A stretch of 64,000 bases of DNA from Pedobacter frigiditerrae (lineage in GTDB: Bacteria > Bacteroidota > Bacteroidia > Sphingobacteriales > Sphingobacteriaceae). Below, piece by piece: positions 23,557-31,948 of the stretch (positions are counted from its first letter, which is position 1; each line of letters starts with the position of its first letter). The notes under the pieces are model-generated. The model searched no databases and was not told the DNA's origin. It saw only the letters and a list, made by a program, of their open reading frames with translations. A program made the translations under genes and the position numbers. The stretch is from positions 496,001 through 560,000 of the forward strand of contig NZ_SJSK01000001.1 of the NCBI RefSeq assembly GCF_004331645.1, in the 5' to 3' direction.

Positions 23557-24963
23557 TTAATGAACAAAAACTTGATCTTCTCCCTTTTCCTTCCAATCAT
23601 TTTCTATCTGTTCTAAAGATTTCCCTTTAGTTTCTGGCAGCAATTTATATACTGCTACAAAGGCTACTAAACAGAAAAAAGCAAAAAACCAGAATGTACC
23701 TGCACTGCCAATTTCTTTTAATAAAATAGGGGTAATCTGTCCTACAATAGTGTCTGCAACCCACATCACCATGATGCTAATTGCCAATGCCCTTCCCCTA
23801 ATAGCACTTGGGAATATTTCTGATGCCACCACAAATTTTAATGGCCCTATTGAAAAAGCAAAACAAGCTAAAAACCCTAGTACGCAGATTAATAACCAAA
23901 TACTCGTTGTTGCTTCATAATAGAAACAAATTCCTGTTAAAACTAAGGTAATTGTTGCGCCAGCTGTTCCAAATAAATACAATGGCCTTCTTCCCCAACT
24001 GTCAACTTTCCATATGGCAACCAGTGTAAATAACATATTGGCAACACCGAAAATAACCTGACTAATTAAGGAGTTACTTAAAGAAATACCTGCATTGCCT
24101 AAAATGGTAGGTCCGTAATAAATGATGGCATTGATGCCACTAAACTGAGAAAACAAGGGCAAAAGAATACCAATTACTAAAGCTTTTCTAACACCTGGTG
24201 CAAACAAATCCTTGTAAGATCCTTTCTCATTTTTATTGTTTTGTTTTGATAAACCTGATTCTATTTCGGCTTTAGGTTGATTTGTTATTCTACTGATAAT
24301 AGTTACTCCTTCTGCGGTGCGACCTTTTTGGATTAACCAACGTGGGCTTTCTGGAATCATCAATAAACCAAAGAAGAATAGTAGCGCTGGAATTACCCCC
24401 AGGCCCAACATTCCACGCCAAACTTCTGCGTTAAAAATATTAGTTAAACCAGATGTGGTAAGCTCTTGCACAGAAACCCCACTTAACAATGCGGCATTGC
24501 TTAAATACGCGACTAGAATTCCGAAGGTTAATGCAAATTGATAATAGGTAACCAATCTGCCTCTAATTGCCGATGGAGCAATTTCAGAAATGTATAACGG
24601 CACTACATTAGATGCAATTCCAATACCAATACCACCAATTAACCTGGAACAAATAACGCCAGATAGATTTGGCATAATTGCGCAACCTAAAGCAGAAATG
24701 ATGAATAAAATAGCAGTTAGAATCAGTGGTTTTTTACGCCCCAATCTATCACTTAACTCGCCAGAAAATGCTACACCAATGATACAGCCTACCAAAGCAG
24801 ATGAAACAAACCATCCTTCTTGAGCTGCAGACAATGTAAACTGTTTTTGAACTAGTGGTAGTACACCTGAAATTACAGCCATGTCAAACCCAAAGAGAAA
24901 ACCTCCAAGTGAGGCGACCAGCGTGATGGTTAAAAGGCTAATTCGTTTTTGTTCGTTATTCAT
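23557..24963 (-). CDS. Sugar porter family MFS transporter
   Basis: A 468-residue inner-membrane protein with 12 predicted helices and the sugar-porter signatures: GGFLFGFDMAVISGVLP in helix 1, the loop 2-3 motif SDRLGRKKPL, RLIGGIGIGIASNVVPLYISEIAP, PESPRWLIQKGR after helix 6, QFSGINAIIYYGP in helix 7, DSWGRRPLYLFG in loop 8-9, and PETKGKSLEQIE at the end. It belongs with proton-coupled importers such as XylE and AraE. It lies 23 bp after a GH92 gene and 15 bp before the sugar kinase, so it probably imports the mannose released by the GH92 enzymes. Confidence 0.93.
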   Translation of the reverse strand: MNNEQKRISLLTITLVASLGGFLFGFDMAVISGVLPLVQKQFTLSAAQEGWFVSSALVGCIIGVAFSGELSDRLGRKKPLILTAILFIISALGCAIMPNLSGVICSRLIGGIGIGIASNVVPLYISEIAPSAIRGRLVTYYQFALTFGILVAYLSNAALLSGVSVQELTTSGLTNIFNAEVWRGMLGLGVIPALLFFFGLLMIPESPRWLIQKGRTAEGVTIISRITNQPKAEIESGLSKQNNKNEKGSYKDLFAPGVRKALVIGILLPLFSQFSGINAIIYYGPTILGNAGISLSNSLISQVIFGVANMLFTLVAIWKVDSWGRRPLYLFGTAGATITLVLTGICFYYEATTSIWLLICVLGFLACFAFSIGPLKFVVASEIFPSAIRGRALAISIMVMWVADTIVGQITPILLKEIGSAGTFWFFAFFCLVAFVAVYKLLPETKGKSLEQIENDWKEKGEDQVFVH

Positions 24964-24986
24964 AAATTTATATTTAGAACTAATTG

Positions 24987-27305
24987 TTATTTTCTTATTG
25001 GAGACATAGATGGCGGCGCATCAGTTGGTTTAACTCCCCATTTCATATTTGGTGTAGCACCCATCTCTAAAGTTAAAGTACCCCCATCAACTAAATCAGC
25101 ATGGTAAAACCAAGGTTTAGTTAAGTCTTTACCGTCTAACTTGGCAGATTGAATGTATCTATTGGTAGCTGAGGTATGCTTAGCCTCAATCACAAACGTT
25201 TTACCTGAATAATATTTATTATCCAAAGCAATGGTAATCTTGTCAAAGATCGGACTGCCAATTTCATAAAACGGTTTAGCCGAAACTCCTCCATCTGTTT
25301 CAAATAAACCCATAGCCGCCATTACATACCAAGCACCCATCTGTCCCTCATCTTCATCTCCAAGCCAGCCGTGGTAAGGTGTTGAGCCATAGTACCTATT
25401 CATGATTTCTCGTGTCCATTTTTGAGTAAGCCAAGGTTTGCCCGAATAGTTAAATAACCAAGCTGCTTGCATGTTAGGCTGGTTTCCGTGATTTACAGGA
25501 ACCAAATCATATTGATCTCCTTCTGCATTAAAGTTATATTTTACTGATCTCTCAAAACCCTCATCTAAGCGGTTATTGAATTCGTCTTTACCCATTAAAT
25601 TAATGATGCCTTGCACATCATGTGGATTGAAAAAGCTGTATTGCCAAGCATTGCCCTCTAAATAACCCGAGCCACTAAAACTTGTGCAACAGAATGGAGT
25701 CCAATCTTTAACCCAGCTGCCATCTCTGTTTTTCATCCTGATATATTTGGTTTCAGGATCAAATACATTTTTATAATTACCTGCTCTTTTTAAGAACATC
25801 TCGTACGAATCTTTTTTCCCAATTGCCTTTGCAAATTGCGCTACGCACCAATCGTCATAAGCATATTCTAAGGTATTTGAGACTTGTCCTTCTTCATTGG
25901 GCACATAACCCAACTTCATGTAAGAATCAAAGAAGCGGTTGCCTGCAAATCCATTTTCTGGAGTTTTAACTCCTGTTGTGGTCTGTTGATGTAACATCGC
26001 TTTATACGCTGTTTCAATATCAAAATCTCTTATCCCTTTTTGGTAAGCCCCAACTATTAAAGGGATTTCATGAGAGGCTTCCATGATACCAGAATATTCA
26101 ATCCCCGCCGGACCTTTTGGAAGCCAGCCACCCGTTCTATAAATCTCAATAAGAGACTTTGCCCAGTTGCTGGTTATATCTGGATTAACAAGTCCCCATA
26201 GTTGGTTTAAATTCCAAAAAGTATTCCATAGTGCATCTGAACCATAAACAGGTGAATTGGCTTGTTGAATTTTCTCATTCACATCTACATATTTACCATT
26301 TACATCACTCCAAGTGGTGCGGGCAACATAAGACCTATAAAAGTTAGAGTAAAATTTCTTCTTATCCGTCTCTGTTCCCCCTTCTACTTTGATCTTGCTG
26401 AGCATGGTGTTCCAAACGTCTCTGGCATTTGTTTTTACGGCATCAAAATCCCATTTAAAAGGATTCATTTCTGTTTCTAGATTTAGTCGTGCCTGTTCTA
26501 TGCTTACCAAGGAAATCCCCGTTTGCATTAAAATTACGTCGCCAGCATTTACCTTAAAATCGGCAAATGCACCAACCCGTCCTTTTCCTAAAACCTGTTT
26601 GATTTCTTTTTGAACCTTATCACCATTCCAGCCCCCAAAACTCTTCATTGGTTTATTAAACCTAACCACAAAGTGGACGGTATATTCGTTCCAACTCCAT
26701 TTTTGATGGGAATAGCCTTCAATCTCCGTGTCAGAAATCTTGGTGATTTTTGCATCTAAAATTGTTGTTTTAGCCTCTCCAGGTATATCTAGATCTAAAA
26801 GGATGTGGGCTTCATCGTGCGCTTCAGGATAAGTGAACCTAAAAAACCCAGCCCTAGTGGTACTGGTTAGTTCTGTTCTAATGTTTCCATTCATCAAGGT
26901 AATCCCATAATAACCTGGCTTTGCAACTTCAGTGCTTTTATCAATTCTTGATCTGTAACCCGATGTCCACCCTGTTGTTGGCGCATCAGCAGCACCGCGA
27001 TAAGTGCTTAACAAACCCACCGTAGGCATTACCGAAAGTCCAACCATTGTCCATGAATGTACATGGCTAAACCCACCTATGTTATTTAAAGAATATTCAT
27101 AACCAGATTTCCAAACATCGCCTTGGTTATCTGGGCTAAGCTGTACCATTCCAAAAGGCATTGTAGCTCCAGGATTTAACATCCACCTAGATTCTGATGT
27201 ACCTAGTAGCGGATCGGCATAATCAACTGGCTCTTTTTGCTGCGCATAGAGAGTTAAAGCCGAAAACAGCATCAACAAGAAAAAAGGTAATTTTTTTAGG
27301 TGCAT
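24987..27305 (-). CDS. GH92 alpha-mannosidase
   Basis: A 772-residue exported protein (signal MHLKKLPFFLLMLFSALTLYAQ). GH92 covers the mature chain from YADPLLGTSESRWMLNPG; motifs are HVHSWTMVGLSVMP, SHEIPLIVGAYQKG, YLEGNAWQYSFFNPHD (likely acid Glu), NHGNQPNMQAAWLFN and GDEDEGQMGAWYVMAAMG (paired Asp). The reading GNQP occurs where many alpha-1,2-specific GH92 enzymes have GNEP; all three copies in this locus have Gln, which may mean non-alpha-1,2 specificity, but I cannot assign it. It is 16 bp downstream of the phosphomannose isomerase gene in the same operon. Confidence 0.92.
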   Translation of the reverse strand: MHLKKLPFFLLMLFSALTLYAQQKEPVDYADPLLGTSESRWMLNPGATMPFGMVQLSPDNQGDVWKSGYEYSLNNIGGFSHVHSWTMVGLSVMPTVGLLSTYRGAADAPTTGWTSGYRSRIDKSTEVAKPGYYGITLMNGNIRTELTSTTRAGFFRFTYPEAHDEAHILLDLDIPGEAKTTILDAKITKISDTEIEGYSHQKWSWNEYTVHFVVRFNKPMKSFGGWNGDKVQKEIKQVLGKGRVGAFADFKVNAGDVILMQTGISLVSIEQARLNLETEMNPFKWDFDAVKTNARDVWNTMLSKIKVEGGTETDKKKFYSNFYRSYVARTTWSDVNGKYVDVNEKIQQANSPVYGSDALWNTFWNLNQLWGLVNPDITSNWAKSLIEIYRTGGWLPKGPAGIEYSGIMEASHEIPLIVGAYQKGIRDFDIETAYKAMLHQQTTTGVKTPENGFAGNRFFDSYMKLGYVPNEEGQVSNTLEYAYDDWCVAQFAKAIGKKDSYEMFLKRAGNYKNVFDPETKYIRMKNRDGSWVKDWTPFCCTSFSGSGYLEGNAWQYSFFNPHDVQGIINLMGKDEFNNRLDEGFERSVKYNFNAEGDQYDLVPVNHGNQPNMQAAWLFNYSGKPWLTQKWTREIMNRYYGSTPYHGWLGDEDEGQMGAWYVMAAMGLFETDGGVSAKPFYEIGSPIFDKITIALDNKYYSGKTFVIEAKHTSATNRYIQSAKLDGKDLTKPWFYHADLVDGGTLTLEMGATPNMKWGVKPTDAPPSMSPIRK

Positions 27306-27321
27306 TATTTTATGATCTTAT

Positions 27322-29154
27322 TTAAACAAGCAAATTTGCGTTATCCTTAACAAATGCCTTCACCACTTTTGCCCGTCCTTTTCCATTATTTAAAATGGTA
27401 TAACTTTTAGCTGCTGCGGGTATTACAAAGGTTTCTGCATAATTGAAATTCATTTTAGTGCCATCTAAAGTTTCTACCGTAACCTCGCTACCTTCAACCA
27501 ACATTAAAATATGGCAAACATTCGCAGTGGTTATACTCACCTGTTCATCAAATTCAATGCGGTGTACATCATAAAAATGTGCTTCATGAGTTGGCAAATG
27601 GATAATTTCATAATTTGCACCACTTTCAATTACCTTAGGTTTAGCTATTAACTCATTTTTAACCTTTTCTCCTTTTCTTTCAAATTTAAGGTTCTTAAGT
27701 GCATGGTCTATATTGATTGGCCTTGGATGTCCGTCTAGTCCCATTCTCATCCAATCGTACATTTTAAAAGTAAAAATATAGGGGGTTGCACTGATCTCCA
27801 ATACTAAATTATTAGCCCCGGCACTATGCACCGTACCATTCGGAATTAAAAATAGATCATGTTTGTGGGCAGCTAACTCTTGAACATATTTTGTAATGTC
27901 TATTTCCTTGCTCTCTTCTTGACTATATGCTAATTCTTTTTCAAAAGCTTTTGGGTCTATGTCTTCCTGAAATCCTAAATATACCTTTGCATCATCTTTA
28001 CAATCTAAAATGTAGTAGGTTTCATCTTGAGTAATATTTTCTCCAAATTCCTTCCTAATATAGTCTAACGATGGATGGCATTGAATAGATAAGTTTCCAC
28101 CATCAAACGTATCTAAAAAATCAAATCTAATTGGGAATTCAGTGCCAAATATTGGTTCGTGTTTACCTAAAACAGCTGAGGCTTGCTGGTACATTAAAAG
28201 ATCAAATGGAACCTCTAGCAAATTACCATCACTTTCAAAAAGAACTCCATTTTCTGGCACGATTAATTCGAATGACCAGGCATAGTTTACTTCATCCTTA
28301 TTTAATCCTTCAATTTTTTCTTGCATCCAATGTCCACCCCAAGCACCCGCTTCAAACCAAGGTCGCACACGAAAAACAGATTGACTCATTTCCTTTAAGC
28401 CTTGCTGCACATCAGCATTAAAGGCCCAATTGATTGATTCTTTCCATTGTGCATCTGCCACAATGCTTATTTCATTTAAAATGTTTTGTTTATGATTGTT
28501 TAAAACTACCCAATCTACAAAATAAGATCGCTTATAGGCTTCCGCTGCACCATCAATCTCATCAGCCCCAATGTTGGTGATCGCGCCTGCACGAAAACGG
28601 TATTGTATTTCATTCTTTGGAATTTCGAGATAAACCAAAGGCGAATCCCAATTTAATAGTGCAGCGCCAACTCCCATGGCAATGTTAACCTCGTATTTTT
28701 GATCTACCGGTAAACTTGAAAGCTGAGCGGTATTAAAAAAATCTGAAATTTGTAAATTGGTTTTTGTGCCCCAAACACTTTTAGCTTCGCCTAAAAAAGG
28801 AGTGACTAATCTTTCTATATCCTGACTGTCTTTTAAATGATCAGCTAAGTATGTCCATTTTACAGTAATGCCTTTTTTGGTTAGCTCATCGTCAATTGCG
28901 GTTTGAACAACATTCCAGAAAACACCATTAAACCCATCAATCCTTACCGTTTTTTGTTCAATTATCCAGTTAACCAAGGATGCATAACCATTGTTAATTT
29001 TTCCGCTCCCTAATGAATGATAAGGATATATATCGTAACCAGTATCTTCATTTTTCTTTTGGTTAATTTGTTGTGGCAAAATAGTTTCGGAGCTTAATCT
29101 CCAATTATTAATTATCGGCTCGCTCTTATCTAATACATTAGTATTCAATTCCAT
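27322..29154 (-). CDS. Class I mannose-6-phosphate isomerase with N-terminal kinase-like domain
   Basis: A 610-residue cytoplasmic protein, about 200 longer than ordinary type I PMI. Residues ~1-235 look like a nucleoside/uridine-kinase-like domain: KTVRIDGFNGVFWNVV sits where a P-loop (GxxGSGKS/T) would, but the Gly-Lys-Ser/Thr is lost, and YLEIPKNEIQYRFRAGA and KRSYFVDWVV follow. Residues ~265-610 are PMI: FEAGAWGGHWMQE, SIQCHPSLDYI (metal-binding Gln and His), IPNGTVHSAGANNLVLEIS (second His), and a cupin C-terminus. PMI turns mannose-6-phosphate into fructose-6-phosphate, the last step for mannose here. It begins the enzyme half of the operon, after a 109-bp gap with a hairpin. Confidence 0.85.
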   Translation of the reverse strand: MELNTNVLDKSEPIINNWRLSSETILPQQINQKKNEDTGYDIYPYHSLGSGKINNGYASLVNWIIEQKTVRIDGFNGVFWNVVQTAIDDELTKKGITVKWTYLADHLKDSQDIERLVTPFLGEAKSVWGTKTNLQISDFFNTAQLSSLPVDQKYEVNIAMGVGAALLNWDSPLVYLEIPKNEIQYRFRAGAITNIGADEIDGAAEAYKRSYFVDWVVLNNHKQNILNEISIVADAQWKESINWAFNADVQQGLKEMSQSVFRVRPWFEAGAWGGHWMQEKIEGLNKDEVNYAWSFELIVPENGVLFESDGNLLEVPFDLLMYQQASAVLGKHEPIFGTEFPIRFDFLDTFDGGNLSIQCHPSLDYIRKEFGENITQDETYYILDCKDDAKVYLGFQEDIDPKAFEKELAYSQEESKEIDITKYVQELAAHKHDLFLIPNGTVHSAGANNLVLEISATPYIFTFKMYDWMRMGLDGHPRPINIDHALKNLKFERKGEKVKNELIAKPKVIESGANYEIIHLPTHEAHFYDVHRIEFDEQVSITTANVCHILMLVEGSEVTVETLDGTKMNFNYAETFVIPAAAKSYTILNNGKGRAKVVKAFVKDNANLLV

Positions 29155-29219
29155 ATCAAGGTATTCCTCTTAGTTTCTGCTGCTAAACAGCTGTAATTTA
29201 ATCAATATTAAACCTTATT

Positions 29220-29238
29220 TGCGGGAGAATTTCCCGCA
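29220..29238. repeat. Hairpin in the gap between susD-side and enzyme-side genes
   Basis: TGCGGGA and TCCCGCA form a perfect 7-bp GC-rich stem with a 5-nt loop in the 109-bp gap between the DUF3823 and PMI genes. No T-run follows on the minus strand, so it is more likely an mRNA processing or stability hairpin than a full terminator. It shares the GCGGGAGA word of the dispersed repeats at 13381-13576. Confidence 0.55.
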
Positions 29239-29263
29239 GATGAGGCTTATTTAGTCGTGGTAA

Positions 29264-29977
29264 TTAATTTGGTATCGTTACCGATTTAACTGTACTGTAG
29301 TTATAAAGTCTAGAACCAATTCGAGCTCCAACCCTTAAAAACATCTCCCTCCCTTTAGGCAATACCGGGCTTGCCACACTATTGGTTACAGTTAATGCCG
29401 GGGTTGCAGGCCTAGTGAATAGCGTGAAATTGGTGTTTCCAACATATTGTGTATTGTTAAGGTAAAGTACACAATCGCCAATGGCTTCTTGGTACGACGC
29501 ATTGGCTGTACCTCTGGTTATGGTGTATTGTGCATTGATTTTTCCAGTTGCCGCGTCATAAGTTGGTTCCCCAACCCATTCTATACGAAGAAAGGGTTCA
29601 ACAGAAAAATTAACTTCTGTGGTGCCACCCTTAACCTCTACCACTTTTGGCGTAGGTGGCACAAATGCACCTTCTGGAGTCATGGTATAAGTTGCGGCAA
29701 AAAGCTTGGTATTAGTAAAACTACCATCTTGCCTCGACCCTAAAAATTGAGGGGTAGCGGTTGGGCTGTAACTGGTTTCTACTAGTCTAATTCTGGTTCC
29801 GGCAGTCATTGAGCCATCCGTTGTTGTTACTTCTGTTTGAATTGCTTTCCCTGTTCCAGCATCTGTTACCACCCCTTTTACGGTTTGGTCTGGAGCAGCA
29901 TAGTTATCGTATTTGGAACATGAGCTTGCTGTTAATAGGGCAAGGCATATTGCGATATAATAGGTTATTCTTTTCAT
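29264..29977 (-). CDS. DUF3823 surface lipoprotein of the mannan locus
   Basis: The ATG at 29977 is preferred over the upstream in-frame start because it puts a lipoprotein signal first: MKRITYYIAICLALLTASSCSK, Cys20 lipidated. The mature chain (~217 residues) has two beta-sandwich domains: DNYAAPDQTVKGVVTDAGTG, then DGSFTNTKLFAATYTMTPEGAF, and a second from VEPFLRIEWVGEPTYD to LFLRVGARIG. This is the DUF3823 layout of proteins that often follow SusD in Bacteroidota, thought to be surface glycan-binding proteins. It lies 16 bp after susD. Its job is inferred from position and family, not from a catalytic motif. Confidence 0.85.
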   Translation of the reverse strand: MKRITYYIAICLALLTASSCSKYDNYAAPDQTVKGVVTDAGTGKAIQTEVTTTDGSMTAGTRIRLVETSYSPTATPQFLGSRQDGSFTNTKLFAATYTMTPEGAFVPPTPKVVEVKGGTTEVNFSVEPFLRIEWVGEPTYDAATGKINAQYTITRGTANASYQEAIGDCVLYLNNTQYVGNTNFTLFTRPATPALTVTNSVASPVLPKGREMFLRVGARIGSRLYNYSTVKSVTIPN

Positions 29978-29993
29978 CTTTTGAATTTTTAAA

Positions 29994-31940
29994 TTACCAA
30001 CCTGGGTTTTGTACAAGGTTTAAACTTTTAGCAATTGCTGCAGTAGGAATCTGATTATAATACCATCTGGTTTGGAAGGTATAGTTTACACCACGTTCTT
30101 CATTTCTCACATCCAAAATGTACTTACTTTGATCTTGCAACATGATTGGTATAAGTGCTTTATAAATGGTGTTGTTTTGCTCTAAATTTGCAATGCGCCA
30201 TCTTCTCAAATCCCAAATGGTTTTGTTCTCAAAAGCCAGTTCTCTTCTACGTTCAGTTCTAATGTCGTTAATGTTGTTAATTGCAACATAAAGTGAAGCT
30301 CCTGCACGTTCCCTTATCGAATTAGTTAAGGTTAAGGCCTCGGTAGCATAAGTAGCACCTTGTCCTAATAGGAATAATTCATAAGCAGCTTCTGCCTTGT
30401 TCAATACAACCTCCCCATATCTAAACTCAATAAACTGTTGGTCTGAGCGGTTAGGCAATGTTTCTGCTTGAGGTTTTTCTGGACTTAAATATTTCCTTAC
30501 ATAAAAGCCTGTATAAGTACCTCCAGTTGCATTTGCAGCAATTGCGGTGTAAATGCCACTTGCGCCAGACCTAGTAATCTTTGCTCCGTTTGAAAGTGTT
30601 ACTAGATTTGCCGCATCAAGGTTTGCCGCTACAGTTGCTGACCCTAATAAAGTAGCAGGATATGCTGTACTTGCATTTCCAGGGGTTAGGTCACTTAAAC
30701 CTCCTGAAGAAGATCCTGTGAAAACACCTCTACGTACTTCAATCTGAACACTTTTAAATAAATCACCAGGCAGTATTACCGTAGCTCTTAGTCTTGGCTC
30801 TACATTGGCAAAAATATCCATGGTGTTGGTATAGGTTAAATATTTACCACCAGCATCCATCGTTTGGATTGTTCCGTCAGGGTTTTTTGGGAAACCTTCA
30901 TACATTTCTACCAAGTTTAAGGTTGGTAAGGTTTCTGATGAATAGTTTCCTTGTGGACCTTCCCATTGCTTAGGCACATTTAATGCATCATACATATGCG
31001 TCAAGTCTGGATATTTAAACTGTCTAGCAAAAATAGATTCTCTATTTGCAGATGAATTATCTAGAAAAAGACTTACAAAGTTTTGATACTGTGCTTCTTT
31101 ATCCGTTGCCGACCATTTATTTTTATACAATGCATATTTGCCGTTTAACAAATTCGCTGCATCATAAGCCGCTTTAAAATAGGTAACTGCTTTTGAAGCC
31201 GGCACACCGCACAAACGGATACTGCCTGTGGTTAAGTCAATGGTATTGTACTTTGCGATCGTGCCCGCATACAACATTGCTCTTGATTTTAGTGATGCAG
31301 CAACATATTTGTTCGCTCTATTAGATTTATTGGTTTCTGGTAAAGTAATATAAACTGCATCCAATTCTTTAGCAACAAAGTCCCAAATGGCTTCCTCGCT
31401 TGAACGTGGAATTTTAAGTTCTTCAATTTCCGAAGCAAGCTCAGAAATAGTTTCCCCAGGTCTTGTTAATAATTTATCAACTAACGGAACTCCTCCATAA
31501 CGTTTAACCAAAGCAAAGTAAGTAAAGGCACGAACAAATTGAGCTTCTGCTATCCACATTTGAACCTGCTCAGGTTTAAAATTGCTTGCATAGGTTGGCA
31601 TCGTAGCGATGAAATAATTACAGTCGCGGATTAATAAATAGGCTGCGCTCCAATAGTTGTGTGTTTCTGTCACATTACCTAAATCCCTGCTCACGGCCTC
31701 GCCGCTAATGGCGTGTGGCGAACCTACTTGACCAGTTTGGTTAAAAGCACCAACTGGGTGATATTTAAAATCTTCAATTGGCATGGTATAGTACATTCTT
31801 GACACATAAGCATCAACACCCGCTTCTGTAGTGAATAGATCTGCATCCTGAACAATGTTTACAGGTGGCACATCCAGTTTCTGACAAGCTGCAAATGATG
31901 TCATCACCACAGCTAATAATATATAAAGTTTCCTTTTCAT
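29994..31940 (-). CDS. SusD/RagB-like glycan-binding lipoprotein (mannan locus)
   Basis: A 648-residue lipoprotein (LAVVMTSFAACQKLDVPP; Cys19). It has the SusD-typical TPR region (AEAQFVRAFTYFALVKRYGGVPLVD), the C-terminal FRYGEVVLNKAEAAYELF, IRERAGA, RRELAFENKTIWDLRRWRI and the usual ending NPGW. SusD proteins sit on the outer surface as a lid over the SusC pore and hand over glycans. It follows susC by 8 bp. It is longer than most SusD proteins because of a Gly/Ala/Thr-rich insertion around residues 400-480 (GSSSGGLSDLTPGNASTAYP), probably a variable surface loop. Confidence 0.94.
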   Translation of the reverse strand: MKRKLYILLAVVMTSFAACQKLDVPPVNIVQDADLFTTEAGVDAYVSRMYYTMPIEDFKYHPVGAFNQTGQVGSPHAISGEAVSRDLGNVTETHNYWSAAYLLIRDCNYFIATMPTYASNFKPEQVQMWIAEAQFVRAFTYFALVKRYGGVPLVDKLLTRPGETISELASEIEELKIPRSSEEAIWDFVAKELDAVYITLPETNKSNRANKYVAASLKSRAMLYAGTIAKYNTIDLTTGSIRLCGVPASKAVTYFKAAYDAANLLNGKYALYKNKWSATDKEAQYQNFVSLFLDNSSANRESIFARQFKYPDLTHMYDALNVPKQWEGPQGNYSSETLPTLNLVEMYEGFPKNPDGTIQTMDAGGKYLTYTNTMDIFANVEPRLRATVILPGDLFKSVQIEVRRGVFTGSSSGGLSDLTPGNASTAYPATLLGSATVAANLDAANLVTLSNGAKITRSGASGIYTAIAANATGGTYTGFYVRKYLSPEKPQAETLPNRSDQQFIEFRYGEVVLNKAEAAYELFLLGQGATYATEALTLTNSIRERAGASLYVAINNINDIRTERRRELAFENKTIWDLRRWRIANLEQNNTIYKALIPIMLQDQSKYILDVRNEERGVNYTFQTRWYYNQIPTAAIAKSLNLVQNPGW

Positions 31941-31948
31941 AACTTCTA

